Shown here piece by piece: positions 1-10,400 of a stretch of 64,000 bases of DNA; within the stretch, counting starts at the first letter, position 1; each line of letters begins with the position of its first letter. A program made the translations under genes and the position numbers. The DNA comes from Symsagittifera roscoffensis (taxonomy: Eukaryota; Xenacoelomorpha; Acoela; Convolutidae). The notes under the pieces were generated by a model. The model searched no databases and was not told the origin of the DNA. It saw only the letters and a program-made list of their open reading frames with translations. The stretch lies in the NCBI RefSeq assembly GCF_963678635.1, contig NC_087069.1, positions 25,780,303 to 25,844,302 on the forward strand, read 5' to 3'.

Positions 1-180
1 TTTTATTTCCCGTCCTGTACATAATTCACAAATACTGAATGTTCCGACTGCAAAACCCCGAATGTTCCGACTGTCCATTAATTAGTCTCGCATAGTTTTT
101 GGTAAATGAAGCTTTGACAAACTATAGGTTTTATGCTGATACTCATGCAAAGAGTTAGACTTTGAGTCGTTCAATTAACA

Positions 181-236
181 CCCACACACCCACACACACA
201 CTTACACAGACATATATATACATATAGATATATATA
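181..236. repeat. CA-rich then TA-rich simple repeat
   Basis: A run of CACACA-type units passes into TATATA-type units. It ends just before a CAGGGGAGGATTTAGG motif at about 237. This is simple-sequence DNA with no coding content. Confidence 0.8.
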
Positions 237-806
237 CAGGGGAGGATTTAGGGAATGGAAATTTAATCGTTGGAAGAAACGTGTTTCTTATTCCACGAAA
301 GGTCTCAAAACAAGGGAATTTTCGGCACGCTTGCTGTTTCCACTAAAAAATAAAAAAAAAACAAAAAAAATCCCCCCAACCCAAGATATACCACCCGCCT
401 CCCTCACGTACCCCGATCCCCCATGTATCCCCCACCCCCAACCACAGCTAACAATTTCATCTGCTTGAAGTTTTAATTGACGTACCGTACGCATTGTTGA
501 ATTAGCCAATCAGACTCAACCACATACATTTTTCGTTCTATGTGGAAATTCTAATTTTGGGCCGTTTAGTGCATAAGACCCTCCTCCTTTCTTGATGCCC
601 ACGAGAAGGGAAAATATGATACACCAATGTGTAAATATATATGACATTTGGTTGGTTGGTTAAAATGATCTTGCATTATTCTCTTATCTGAAGGACAAAA
701 TGAGGGGTCTACGCCGAAATTTAATTGTTCGAGGAAACTTATTTCTTAACCCACACAAGGCTCCAAAACAACGGCATTTTCGGCACGCTTGTTGTTTCCA
801 CTAAGA
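237..806. repeat. Diverged direct repeat pair, possible decayed MITE
   Basis: Two diverged direct copies lie at about 237-350 and 695-806. Both run from an AAATTTAAT(C/T)GTT core through to TTTTCGGCACGCTTG and TGTTTCCACTAA. The left copy starts with CAGGGGAGGATTTAGG, which resembles the terminal repeat of the hAT-type MITE at 55512. I see no matching right terminus, so a decayed or nested MITE is only a guess. The stretch between the copies holds no recognisable gene. Confidence 0.45.
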
Positions 807-1032
807 ATTCAGAAAAATAAAAAACTGTTGAACCTTATTAAGCAAGACAAAACTTCCAAATTTTTGAATCAATTAAAAGTGTTTTTCCTTAATTGGTCTT
901 TCAGACATAGTTGCGAATTAGCTTTAAGTGTGGTTATTTTTGTCATGCCAGACATTATGAACTTCGAATTATTAGTGGTTTAATCTTTTGAGTGCTAGAA
1001 AGCATGACTTTGCCTTCTATCTATTGCAAATG

Positions 1033-1085
1033 GGCTAGTTGAAAGCTGTTGTAGAAAGCTAGTTGAAAGCTCGTTGACAGCTGGT
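1033..1085. repeat. Short degenerate tandem repeat
   Basis: The unit AGTTGAAAGCT recurs with variation (AGTTGAAAGCTGTTG, AGTTGAAAGCTCGTTG, ACAGCTGG). It is a small tandem array, and the rest of 807-1230 shows nothing recognisable. Confidence 0.4.
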
Positions 1086-1230
1086 TTACCGCAGATTTGA
1101 CATTCGTACAAAGGACCTTTATTGTAGTCTTTTGACATGGGAGCTCGAAGTTTTTTTTTCAGAATTACACGCAGTCAGTCTTAATTTCAGTCGGCTGTAG
1201 TTGGATAGTACAACCCAAAATTTTTACATT

Positions 1231-1541
1231 TGACAGCGATAACCCCTAAATCTTATCTAAAACTTTACTTAAGAAAATGTTGAATTATAATAGTAAGTAA
1301 AAAATATATAGATAAGAGAATCATTCGAATATGTATGAGCAACTATATCCTTCACTGGCTTTCGCGATTTATATCTTTCACTCAACTAAATCTTTCACTC
1401 ACTGTGTTGGTTTTAGCACCATAGACTTAACCGTGTCTCTAGATTTAATTGACAGGTCTATGTCTTCACTTAGCATAATTGATAGTAGCGGTCATGTTAT
1501 CCTAGTACATAACACTTGATGCGCACTTGACCTCTTTCACA
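1231..1541 (-). repeat. Diverged LTR at left end of array
   Basis: It shares blocks with the other LTRs in the array: ATCTAAAACTT, TTGAATTATAATAGTA, ATATGTATGAGCAA, GACTTAACCGTGTCTCT and AGTAGCGGTCATGTTATC. It is clearly less similar to them than they are to each other. Its 5' edge (minus strand) is preceded by the purine run GAAAGAGG, a possible polypurine tract. The left edge is approximate. Confidence 0.6.
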
Positions 1542-1629
1542 TTTCCCCTCAACGAAAAATTTCATAGGTACTAAGGTAATTCCGAGAACAAAAAACAAAC
1601 AAAATTTTCAAAAGTTCTAGTTCTAATTC

Positions 1630-2385
1630 ATTTCTTTCCTGGTACTTGATCTAGTTTGTATACAGCGAACATTTGTCTCTTTAGCTTCCTGCGTAGAGAT
1701 GGCGTCAATCCTGAAGAAATGGGTAGGTCTTCCGGCAAAACTGGTATCGTTGATAGATCCGACTTCTCTCTGATATCTTCACCGAATGCTAGAGAGGACT
1801 ACCAAAAAACTGTGTGTGTTTCTTGTTTCTCCTAGATGACCTATTCGAAGGGTTTGAAAACTGTGATTCTTCGTAACCATCTTTGCTTGAACGCTGTTTT
1901 GTGGATACTGGCCTGTTTTGTGGATCTCTTGGCTTGTTTTGTGGATGCTCAATCTTCCGCTTATCCGGTGGCTTCTTTGTCGCGGCCGTTGAATCCGTTT
2001 CTTGCCTCGTCACCGACTCGCTTGAAGTATTTTCTGAAATTTCTGCTTCAGTCGTCGTTTGGAAGCAATTATTTGGGCTGCTGAGTCCAGTAGTTCTATA
2101 CGGTTTGGCATCTGAAATTTGTGTTTGTATACATGGGAATTCATGGGTTTGGCATCCATCGCTAGCTTTACCGAGCCATCTTTTTTTGCGGTGATCGATA
2201 CCGGAGCTACAAATTGATCGCTTGTGCGCTTGCCTAGTTTTATGATTTGTCCCTCTATGATCAATTGTTATATTCAGCTCGAACCTTAGCTTGTATGTGA
2301 ATTGACACCCTTCTCCCTTTTGCTGAACAGGAATTAATGGCGAGTTGAACAATATGTATACTTCATGATTCTTAGAGCGACCCAA
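1630..2385 (-). pseudogene. Unit 1 RT fragment joined to a pol C-terminal tail
   Basis: Minus-strand frames around 2010-2385 encode the start of a Ty3/Gypsy RT, with the fingers segment KKDGSVKLAMDAKP and PNRIELLDSAAQIIASK. Below about 2060 the sequence departs from the other units. It runs through a lysine-, arginine- and serine-rich stretch (ending RSSRRNKKHTQFFGSPL near 1789) typical of the C-terminal tail of a Gypsy polyprotein. RT palm, RNase H and integrase are missing, so this unit carries a large internal deletion that joined the RT start to the tail. It is not functional. Confidence 0.55.
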
Positions 2386-2830
2386 TCTTTGAAATACATG
2401 GCCGAATTTTTTGTTGAAATAATTCTTCCAGAGACGTGTCTCTTCTGATTCTTGTTTTACTTCCGATATATCGTTTATCGTGTTTGACGGTGGTTTTAGT
2501 TGTGGTATGACTATGCAGACACCTGCTCGTTTTTTTTTGATATGGGGAACCTTTTACCGTGATTCTTCACCCGTTCGAACACACGTCAGTTTCTAAGATA
2601 CCAAACAAATTGATCGGTTTTTGATTGCAATCAACATTTGCTGTTGTGAAAGGATTTCGGCCTAAGAAGATGATTTTGCATTCGGGCCTTTTGCTATTAG
2701 TAAATCTGCTGTCCGTTAATTGACAAAGGACACGGGCTTCCAGTACCTATCGTTGCCTTGAATAAAGGTCCTTTCGATTTCAAGGTAGTCCTGAGACATT
2801 TAGTCTTCCCAGTGGCTGAATTTATTACTT
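2386..2830 (-). pseudogene. Unit 1 protease-to-RT region, degenerate
   Basis: It is collinear with 11502-11960, 17230-17700 and 22390-22850 of the other units. That is the segment between gag and RT where the aspartic protease should lie. I see no intact DTG/DSG motif in any copy and the frame is broken, so the protease assignment rests on position only. Confidence 0.4.
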
Positions 2831-2899
2831 CCACCTTCTTGGCCGAGTCATTCTACTATGTTTGTTGTTTTAAGCTTGGATTGACATGAGGAGTTCTTC

Positions 2900-3727
2900 T
2901 TTAACCCTCATTTGATTTGTGAAAGTAGTCGAGTTTTCTGATGATGACTGGTTCTGTTTTTGGAGGTTTATGGCTGTGAGATATATTTTTTACTGTAAAA
3001 GGGTATTTTTAGTGTATCGTTTACTGTGTTACCGGATCGCACAAACAGTCCTTTCTCAATGTCTAAAAACCTCATTTTGGCTTTAAAAAAGTGACGTTCA
3101 CATACTTTTCAATCTCTTCCGTCCAATTACCTTTTGATGCTTGTCTTGCCAATCTGAGGTAAAAACAACTTTCCAGAACTTCTCTGTCGCCGTGTGATGA
3201 ACCATTTAGTTGCATCCTTTGGATGGTGTACTTTTTTACGTTCTCAGCGCCGTAAAAAAATCTCAATGTGATTGAATTGAGATTTACGTGTGCATGTTGT
3301 TGAAAGAAGCTCTCCTTCCCTTCGTTACCCAAGGCAAAAAAGTCGAGACTTGATTATAGCTTTTGTCTTGTCAAAGTAGACGTTTGGAATTGTTTTGGGT
3401 CCCGTCTACCGACTTTCTTCATTTGCTTCGTTGGTATTCCAAAGCGCTGCTTCTGTTCTTGCTATTCTGTTAACCGTCTCAGTTTAAGTTTTTGTTGACA
3501 GAATAATTTCAGGTTTTCCGCGGTGGGTTGTCAAATACTGGTGATAATACTGATAATACTGATATTAGCATAGTCGGATTGCAGTTTTCCTTAAAAAAAC
3601 GGCAGGAAAAATTGTCCCACCAATGCCTCCCATGGATATAGAGATTCTGGTGATGGCTTACCCCAAAAAGAAGGTACTCTGAGCAGTTCCGTCCTGTCTT
3701 TGGATAAAGGAATTGGTGGCTGAGCCA
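2900..3727 (-). pseudogene. Unit 1 gag-like region
   Basis: The minus frame 3332-3072 encodes 86 residues with FFQQHAHVNLNSITLRFF and GNWTEEIEKYVNVTFLKPK. The same segment recurs at about 12240-12533, 18000-18240 and 23100-23360. Its place between the LTR and the RT region suggests gag, although I do not see a zinc knuckle. A further repeated block at 3530-3727 (also 7090, 12650 and 18400) lies next to the LTR and would be the leader or first gag codons. Confidence 0.45.
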
Positions 3728-3991
3728 TGTGATATCTTTGAATCTAATCTAAAACTTGACTATAATACGTTGTATTATAATAGTATGTAATTAGAATATA
3801 AATAAGAGAATCAATTGAATATGTATGAGCAATTACATCTTTCACTAGCAGCCGAGAGAGCATTGGTTTTGGCACCACATACTTACCTGTGTCTCTTGGT
3901 TTAATGGACAGATCAGAATGCTTAATAGATAATAGCGGTCATATTATCATAGTACGTAACACTTGGTGGTGGACGCTTGACTTCCACCACA
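3728..3991 (-). repeat. LTR b, full length (about 264 bp)
   Basis: On the minus strand it starts TGTGGTGGAAGTCAAGC and ends GATATCACA. The limits were chosen because TGTGGTGGA...TGTTACGTAC is shared by both sides of the inter-unit spacer. The terminal TG...CA is standard for LTRs. It is followed (plus direction) by the spacer 3992-4464. Confidence 0.65.
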
Positions 3992-4464
3992 TTAAAAATA
4001 TCCTGCTCAATGCTTGTTTTATGCTATTATTGAACCTTTAACATCCGTATATAGCGAAATATTAAATCATAGGTAAAAAATGTATGTTCTCTGTAACAAA
4101 ATTTCCGATCAGTCGGGCTGTTTTCTTATTCTGGGTCGTCAGATGTTACCTAATTTTTCCAATAAATTTTAAGTTCACATCGGTGGAAAAAAAATTGAGT
4201 GCAACATTCACATTCATTTTGTTTGTTTCACACTAAGAACTTTGTGCATAATGTATTTCATACCAAAATGATTAGCAAATAATTGAAATTAGATGTGACG
4301 CCTTTGTGAGTACAATTCAAATGAACTATGCGCGGCTTAAGGATGATCAAAACAACCACAAACAGTTTGTTTAAAATTTCTTGAGTTTTATAATTGGCTT
4401 GATTTGATTTTAAAAAAAGAATCAATTGAATATGTATGGAATGCCAGCTATTGGAATGCCAGCT
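3992..4464. other. Spacer of non-element DNA between units
   Basis: This ~470 bp segment has copies at 7564-8034, 13121-13590 and, at the right end of the array, 23664-24124. It has no retroelement coding. At the right end it runs into unique or repeat DNA (the GTCGCGACC repeat), so it looks like ancestral flanking DNA carried along by tandem duplication. Near its end it contains a ~25 bp patch matching the LTR (GAATCAATTGAATATGTATG). Confidence 0.6.
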
Positions 4465-4535
4465 ATGCTTAATAGATAATAGCGGTCATATTATCATAGT
4501 ACGTAACACTTGGTGGACGCTTGACCTCCACCACA
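4465..4535 (-). repeat. Truncated LTR, 71 bp
   Basis: Only the LTR 5' end is present (minus strand TGTGGTGGAGGTC...TATTAAGCAT). It joins the spacer at the pentamer ATGCT. It is the remnant 3' LTR of unit 2, and the same junction occurs at 8035 and 13591. Confidence 0.65.
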
Positions 4536-4871
4536 TAAAAAGGTGACAATTTTGACGAGTTGAACTTGGGCTTAAGTGAGATGTGGGATGTGACTTTTCC
4601 TGATAACCTTTACCTCGTCCGTAATATAAGTATTGTTAGTGACTTTGACGAATTAAAATTTTTGAATAGAATTTTTCCTGACCTCCTGTCCAATATTTTT
4701 CTGTAAACCACTACCTTCTCTGGATAATGAACTTATTCGATTTCGAGGCCTTCGGTTTTTGCTCAACTCTAAATCTTATGGTTCCTTTCTTCAAGTCACT
4801 CCTCAAATTCGCTAAAAGTAGTGTGTTTCCTTCCGTTTACTTGCTTAGTGCCCCCAATCCTTCTTTGTGGT

Positions 4872-5888
4872 TCAAGTGTCTCTCATAAAGTTTTCAGTCA
4901 TTTGCCGCGATGGCCAAAGTTTCCAGTGCAGTGACAGTTTTTGTTCCATCTGCCTGCTTCTTGAAATTTGATGATACGTCTCTGCTGGTCGTTCCTTTCC
5001 TCGCCACTCAACTGATAACTTTGTCTTTAAACATTGACCATTCGGTGTTAGGTTTGCAACCACCGTGAAGCTGAAACGGCAATCTTTATGAATAGTACGC
5101 CATGTTGTGCGGATGTCTTCCAAAATTGTTTTAAATGCTGATTGAAGTTTGTCAAAGTTTGGATCTACCTGCATCGTACACTGTTTCCGTTTTTTTGTCT
5201 GAATTTATATTTCAACGAGACTACAGCTGTGTAGAATATCTGATTTAGCCCTTTTGACTCACAAAACTTACCTAAATTGGCGTTTTTGATTCCTCAATAC
5301 CGATCTTTCCTCAAATTTCGCGGAATGCTATGCTGACTGATATATCCCTTTAAAAATATGACAATTTTTTCACAGCCTGATTTTCTGGTTTTAAAAGCAG
5401 ATGGACGCTTTTGGAAACTGTCGAGTGTGTCTATTATGAAGAGCTTTTTTCCGTTTAGACCAAAAATAGGTCCGGTAGATACTAACTGAAATTCTTCTTT
5501 TGGTGCGGAAAAATTTGTCACAAGTTCTGAGCAATAAAATGACTGGGAATCTGTAACCTTCTCACCAAATGCTGAACACGCTCTACACAAAATGCACACA
5601 ACGATGATTTTTAATTCATTTTTGTCTATCAGAGATATTGGGCGCGTCAATCATCGCCTCTTGGCCCGGATGCGTCCTCTGGAGCCTGGACATCACTGCT
5701 TTCCTCAAGCATGTTGGTATACCAACTGTGTTTTCTATTACTCTGCAGTCGCTGATTGCCGCAGCGTCGTCCCAGAATCTGACTATGAAGCTTCCTTGTC
5801 TAAGAAGTCCCTCTCTGTCTTTTGCAAGGACCCAACTGACCCAGTTGTGCTTCATCAACTGACCCAGTTGGCTATCCTTCGTTGTCAA
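4872..5888 (-). pseudogene. Unit 2 integrase, frameshifted
   Basis: In minus order, the 90-residue frame 5888-5616 ends in an H2C2-like zinc-binding segment (PTCLRKAVMSRLQRTHPG). The 118-residue frame 5650-5294 starts with its cysteine pair (CILCRACSAFG) and continues into the integrase core (STGPIFGLNGKKLFIIDTL, FLKGYISQHSIPRNLR). The 100-residue frame 5174-4872 (ILEDIRTTW...LSVEWRGKERPAETY) is the distal integrase. The frames do not connect, so the gene is broken. The residues before the TGP motif read VS where Ty3/Gypsy integrases normally have the catalytic Asp, so the core would be dead even without the frameshifts. The plus-strand frames over this region are shadows. Confidence 0.7.
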
Positions 5889-6299
5889 TTCTCCCGAAAG
5901 TTTGGCATCCAGGTTGTCGTGTAGCTCAGTGGGGAATGCTGGGTCAAATGAAGGGCATCTTTGACGTACTATGGGTTCTCTTTTTTTATCCTGCCACCAT
6001 ATTGACTCTAGTCCTTCTGCCTAGTCTGGTTGTCCAGAATTTGGCCAGCGTCCTAGCGTAGTTTGTCATGTTGTGGTTTAGTTCCCTCTCTCTCCTTCTC
6101 AATTTTGTCCTCTGTGATTCGACCGGCTCTCTTTTACTCAACATTCTTATTGTGGCTTTCCTTCTGGTTGATCAATGTCAAATTGAACTGTTTCATAAAA
6201 ATCCTCTGAATGGGCAAATTTTTTATTGAATGTATTGATTATTGGATTGATTGATGTGGTATTTTACTTCTAGGTAACAGTCGGAGACAAAAATTTAGC

Positions 6300-6985
6300 T
6301 GATATTTTAGCTGAGTACGGCGTATTTAACTGAAAGCGACGATATTTTAGCTGAGCTGACTTCTTCTGATTGGTATAATTCTGACTCGACGCCCTCTCGT
6401 GTCGAAATAGGTGTTCGTGTAAAAATTAGTAATGAGCGATTGTGGTTGCTTACTGTTTCTTGCGATGACTTAAAATTTTGCATAAATTGTTCTAGTTGGC
6501 TTAAGAGTTTGCAGCGTAGAGTTCCGATATATACAGAAAATTGCATAAAATGATCTAATTGGTTAGGATAAAAATCGTGGAAGTGTGTTCCTGTTTATAA
6601 ATTCTCTGATTGGCTAATATTTAAACCGCGAGTTTCACTGAAACAAATTAGTTTGCCGGTAACTTAGCTCAATTTTGATTGGTTTCTGTACAAATTAAAG
6701 CTTCTTTGCGTCAATCTACCAAGTTTTGATAATTTCTTGAACAGATTAAATCGTAAATGAATTCTAAAAAATGTACATCATTGGGTTGAGATTTGATGCT
6801 TACATACATGATTTCTTCTTGGTCGGAAGGGTTCTGAATTTAAATGTTAATTGCTCGACAGGCCTCGTCGAAAACCATGATTGTTTTGACCACAAATTGT
6901 TCAAAGTAAAAAGATGTTGCAGGGGATTTGAACTTCGGTTTTCTTGATAGGTGATCTACCACTCCTGCTGTTTAAATGAGTACTT
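6300..6985 (-). pseudogene. Unit 2 RNase H-integrase linker, then deletion
   Basis: This matches 15411-16080 and 20604-21270. It includes the 79-residue minus frame 6546-6307 and the DHLSRKPKF segment near 6940. A (D)HLSR motif commonly ends the RNase H of Ty3/Gypsy elements. At about 6985 the sequence jumps to the gag-proximal block, so the RNase H, RT and protease regions found in unit 3 (about 10390-12540) are deleted. The junction shows a 2 bp AC microhomology. Confidence 0.55.
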
Positions 6986-7299
6986 TCTTCATTTGCTTCG
7001 TTGGTATTCCAAATCGCTGCTTCTGTTCTTGCTATTCTGTTAACCGTCTCAGTTTAAGTTTTTGTTGACAGAATAATTTCAGGTTTGCCGCGGTGGGTTG
7101 TCGAATACTGGTGATAATAATGATAATACTGATAATAGCATAGTCGGATTGCAGTTTTCCTTAAGTGAAACGGCAAGGAAAAAGTGTCCCACCAATACCT
7201 CCCATGGATATAGAGATTCTGGTGATGGCTTACCCCAAAAAGAAAGTACTCTGAGCAGTTCCGTCCTGTCTTTGGATGAAGGAATTGGTGGCTGAGCTA
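6985..7299 (-). pseudogene. Unit 2 leader or gag-proximal block
   Basis: It is a near-identical copy of 12545-12859 and 18295-18607, next to the LTR. Open frames exist on both strands. The minus strand agrees with the element, but no protein family is recognisable. Confidence 0.4.
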
Positions 7300-7563
7300 T
7301 GTGATATCTTTGAATCTAATCTAAAACTTGACTATAATACGTTGTATTATAATAGTATGTAATTAGAATATAAATAAGAGAATCAGTTGAATATGTATGA
7401 GCAATTACATCTTTCACTAGCAGCCGAGAGAGCATTGGTTTTGGCACCATAGACTTACCTGTGTCTCTTGGTTTAATTGACAGATCAGAATGCTTAATAG
7501 ATAATAGCGGTCATATTATCATAGTACGTAACACTTGGTGGTGGACGCTTGACTTCCACCACA
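7300..7563 (-). repeat. LTR c, full length (264 bp)
   Basis: It starts (minus) TGTGGTGGAAGTCAAGC and ends GATATCACA, and differs from LTR b by only a few bases. The spacer 7564-8034 follows and then the truncated LTR 8035-8105. Confidence 0.65.
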
Positions 7564-8105
7564 TTAAAAATATCCTGCTCAATGCTTGTTTTATGCTATT
7601 ATTGAACCTTTAACATCCGTATATAGCGAAATATTAAATCATAGGTAAAAAATGTATGTTCTCTGTAACAAAATTTCCGATCAGTCGGGCTGTTTTCTTA
7701 TTCTGGGTCGTCAGATGTTACCTAATTTTTCCCATAAATTTTAAGTTCACATCGGTGGAAAAAAAATTGAGTGCAACGATCACATTCATTTTTTTGTTTT
7801 ACACTAAGAACTTTGTGCATAATGTATTTCATACCAAATTGATTAGCAAATATTTGAAATTAGATGTGACGCCTTTGTGAGTACAATTCAAACGAACTAT
7901 GCGCGGCTTAAGGATGATCAAAACAACCACAAACAGTTTGTTTAAAATTTCTTGAGTTTTATAATTGGCTTGATTTGATTTTAAAAAAGAATCAATTGAA
8001 TATGTATGGAATGCCAGCTATTGGAATGCCAGCTATGCTTAATAGATAATAGCGGTCATATTATCATAGTACGTAACACTTGGTGGACGCTTGACCTCCA
8101 CCACA
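7564..8105 (-). repeat. Spacer copy plus truncated LTR
   Basis: 7564-8034 repeats the spacer at 3992-4464, and 8035-8105 repeats the 71 bp truncated LTR joined at ATGCT. Identical architecture at both places shows that the junction itself was amplified. Confidence 0.6.
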
Positions 8106-8441
8106 TAAAAAGGTGACAATTTTGACGAGTTGAACTTGGGCTTAAGTGAGATGTGGGATGTGACTTTTCCTGATAACCTTTACCTCGTCCGTAATATAAG
8201 TATTGTTAGTGACTTTGACGAATTAAAATTTTTGAATAGAGTTTTTCCTGACCTCCTATCCAATATTTTTCTGTAAACCACTACCTTCTCTGGATAATGA
8301 ACTTATTCGATTTCGAGGCCTTCGGTTTTTGCTCAACTCTAAATCTTATGGTTCCTTTTTTCAAGTCACTCCTCAAATTCGCTAAAAGTAGTGTGTTCCC
8401 TTCCGTTTACTTGCTTAGTGCCCCCAATCCTTCTTTGTGGT

Positions 8442-9449
8442 TCAAGTGTCTCTCATAAAGTTTTCAGTCATTTGCCAAAGTTTCCAGTGCAGTGACAATC
8501 TTTGTTCCATCTGCCTGCTTCTTGAAATTTGATGATACGTCTCTGCTGGTCGTTCCTTTCCTCGCCACTCAACTGATAACTTTGTCTTTAAACATTGACC
8601 ATTCGGTGTTAGGTTTGCAACCACCGTGAAGCTGAAACGGCAATCTTTATGAATAGTACGCCATGTTGTGCGGATGTCTTCCAAAATTGTTTTAATTGCT
8701 GATTGAAGTTTGTCAAAGTTTGGATCTACCTGCATCGTACACTGTTTCCGTTTTATTGTCTGAATTTATATTTCAACGAGACTACAGCTGTGTAGAATAT
8801 CTGATTTAGCCCTTTTGACTCACAAAACTTACCTAAATTGGCGTTTTTGATTCCTCAATACCGATCTTTCCTCAAATTTCGCGGAATGCTATTCTGACTG
8901 ATATATCCCTTTAAAAATATGACAATTTTTTCACAGCCTGATTTTCTGGTTTTAAAAGCAGATGGACATTTTTGGAAACTGTCGAGTGTGTCTATTATGA
9001 AGAGCTTTTTTCCGTTTAGACCAAAAATAGGTCCGGTAGATACTAACTGAAATTCTTCCTTTGGTGCGGAAAAATTTGTCACAAGTTCTGAACAATAAAA
9101 TGACTGGGAATCTGTAACCTTCTCACCAAATGCTGAACACGCTCTACACAAAATGCACACAACGATGATTTTTAATTCATTTTTGTCTATCAGAGATATT
9201 GGGCGCGTCAATCATCGCCTCTTGGCCCGGATGCGTCCTCTGGAGCCTGGACATCACTGCTTTCCTCAAGCATGTTGGTATACCTACTGGGTTTTCTATT
9301 ACTCTGCAGTCGCTGATTGCCGCAGCGTCGTCCCAGAATCTGACTATGAAGCTTCCTTGTCTAAGAAGTCCCTCTCTGTCTTTTGCAAGGACCCAACTGA
9401 CCCAGTTGTGCTTCATCAACTGACCCAGTTGGCTATCCTTCGTTGTCAA
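8442..9449 (-). pseudogene. Unit 3 integrase, frameshifted
   Basis: It has the same three frames as unit 2: 9449-9177 (H2C2-like), 9211-8855 (core with GLNGKKLFIIDTL) and 8735-8442 (distal part). A 9 bp difference removes part of LWPSRQM in the distal frame. The position of the first catalytic Asp again reads VS before TGP. This relic is nearly identical to unit 2, which implies recent duplication. Confidence 0.7.
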
Positions 9450-9839
9450 TTCTCCCGAAAGTTTGGCATCCAGGTTGTCGTGTAGCTCAGTGGGGAATGA
9501 TGGGTCAAATGAAGGGCATCTTTGACGTACTATGGGTTCTCTTTTTTTATCCTGCCACCATATTGACTCTAGTCCTTCTGCCTAGTCTGGTTGTCCAGAA
9601 TTTGGCCAGCGTCCTAGCGTAGTTTGTCATGTTCTGGTTTAGTGCCCTCTCTCTCCTTCTCAATTTTGTCCTCTGTGATTCGACCGGCTCTCTTTTACTC
9701 AACATTCTTCTTGTGGCTTTCCTTCTGGTTGATCAATGTCAAATTGAACTGTTTCATAAAAATCCTCTGAATGGGCAAACTTTTTATTGAATGTATTGAT
9801 TGTTGGATTGATTGATGTGGTATTTTACTTCTAGGTAAC

Positions 9840-10400
9840 AGTCGGAGACAAAGATTTAGCTGATATTTTAGCTGAGTACGGCGTATTTAACTGAAAACGA
9901 CGATATTTTAGCTGAGCTGACTTCTTCTGATTAGTATAATTCTGACTCTATAATTCTGAAATCGTGGAAGTGTGTTCCTGTTTATAAAATCTCTGATTGG
10001 CTAATATTTTAACTGCAAGTTTCACTGAAATAAATTAGTTTTGCCGGTAACTTCGCTCAATTTTGATTGTTTTCTGTACAAATTGTAGCTTTTTTGCGTC
10101 AATCCACCAAGTTTTGATAATTTCTTGAACAGATTAAATCGTAAATGAATTCTAAAAAATGTACATCGTTGGGTTGAGATTTGATGCTAACATACATGAT
10201 TTCTTCTTGGTCGGAAGGGTTCTGAATTGAAATGTTAATCGCTCGACAGGCCTCGTCGAAAACCATGATTGTTTTGAGCACAAATTGTTCATAGTAAAAA
10301 GATGTTGCAGGGGATTTGAACTTCGGCTTTTCTGATAGGTGATCTACCACTCCTGCTGTTTTAGCTCCAGCGATATGTGAAAAAGAGTACTCAAACGGTT
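9840..10400 (-). pseudogene. Unit 3 linker between RNase H and integrase
   Basis: The minus frame 10350-10099 (83 residues) starts VDHLSEKPKF, the (A)DxLSR-type end of RNase H, followed by a linker shared with the other units. About 260 bp present in units 2, 4 and 5 is missing near 9960, and TATAATTCTGA stands on both sides of that join, which suggests deletion between short repeats. Confidence 0.5.

Noticed and set aside
5592-5924. Plus-strand 110-residue frames repeated in each unit (also 9153, 14757, 19950)
   Set aside because: Antisense to the integrase zinc-binding region. Repetition comes from the tandem array, not from selection for a product.
5920-5945. TAGCTCAGTGGG, like a tRNA D-arm/A box, also in the other units
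   Set aside because: No B box (GGTTCRANTCC) follows, no cloverleaf can be drawn, and it lies inside integrase-region sequence repeated in all units.
7098-7295. Plus-strand frames starting MSNTGDNNDNTDNS (also 12658 and 18406)
   Set aside because: Conserved between units simply because the units are near-identical. The element reads on the minus strand, and no signals support plus transcription.
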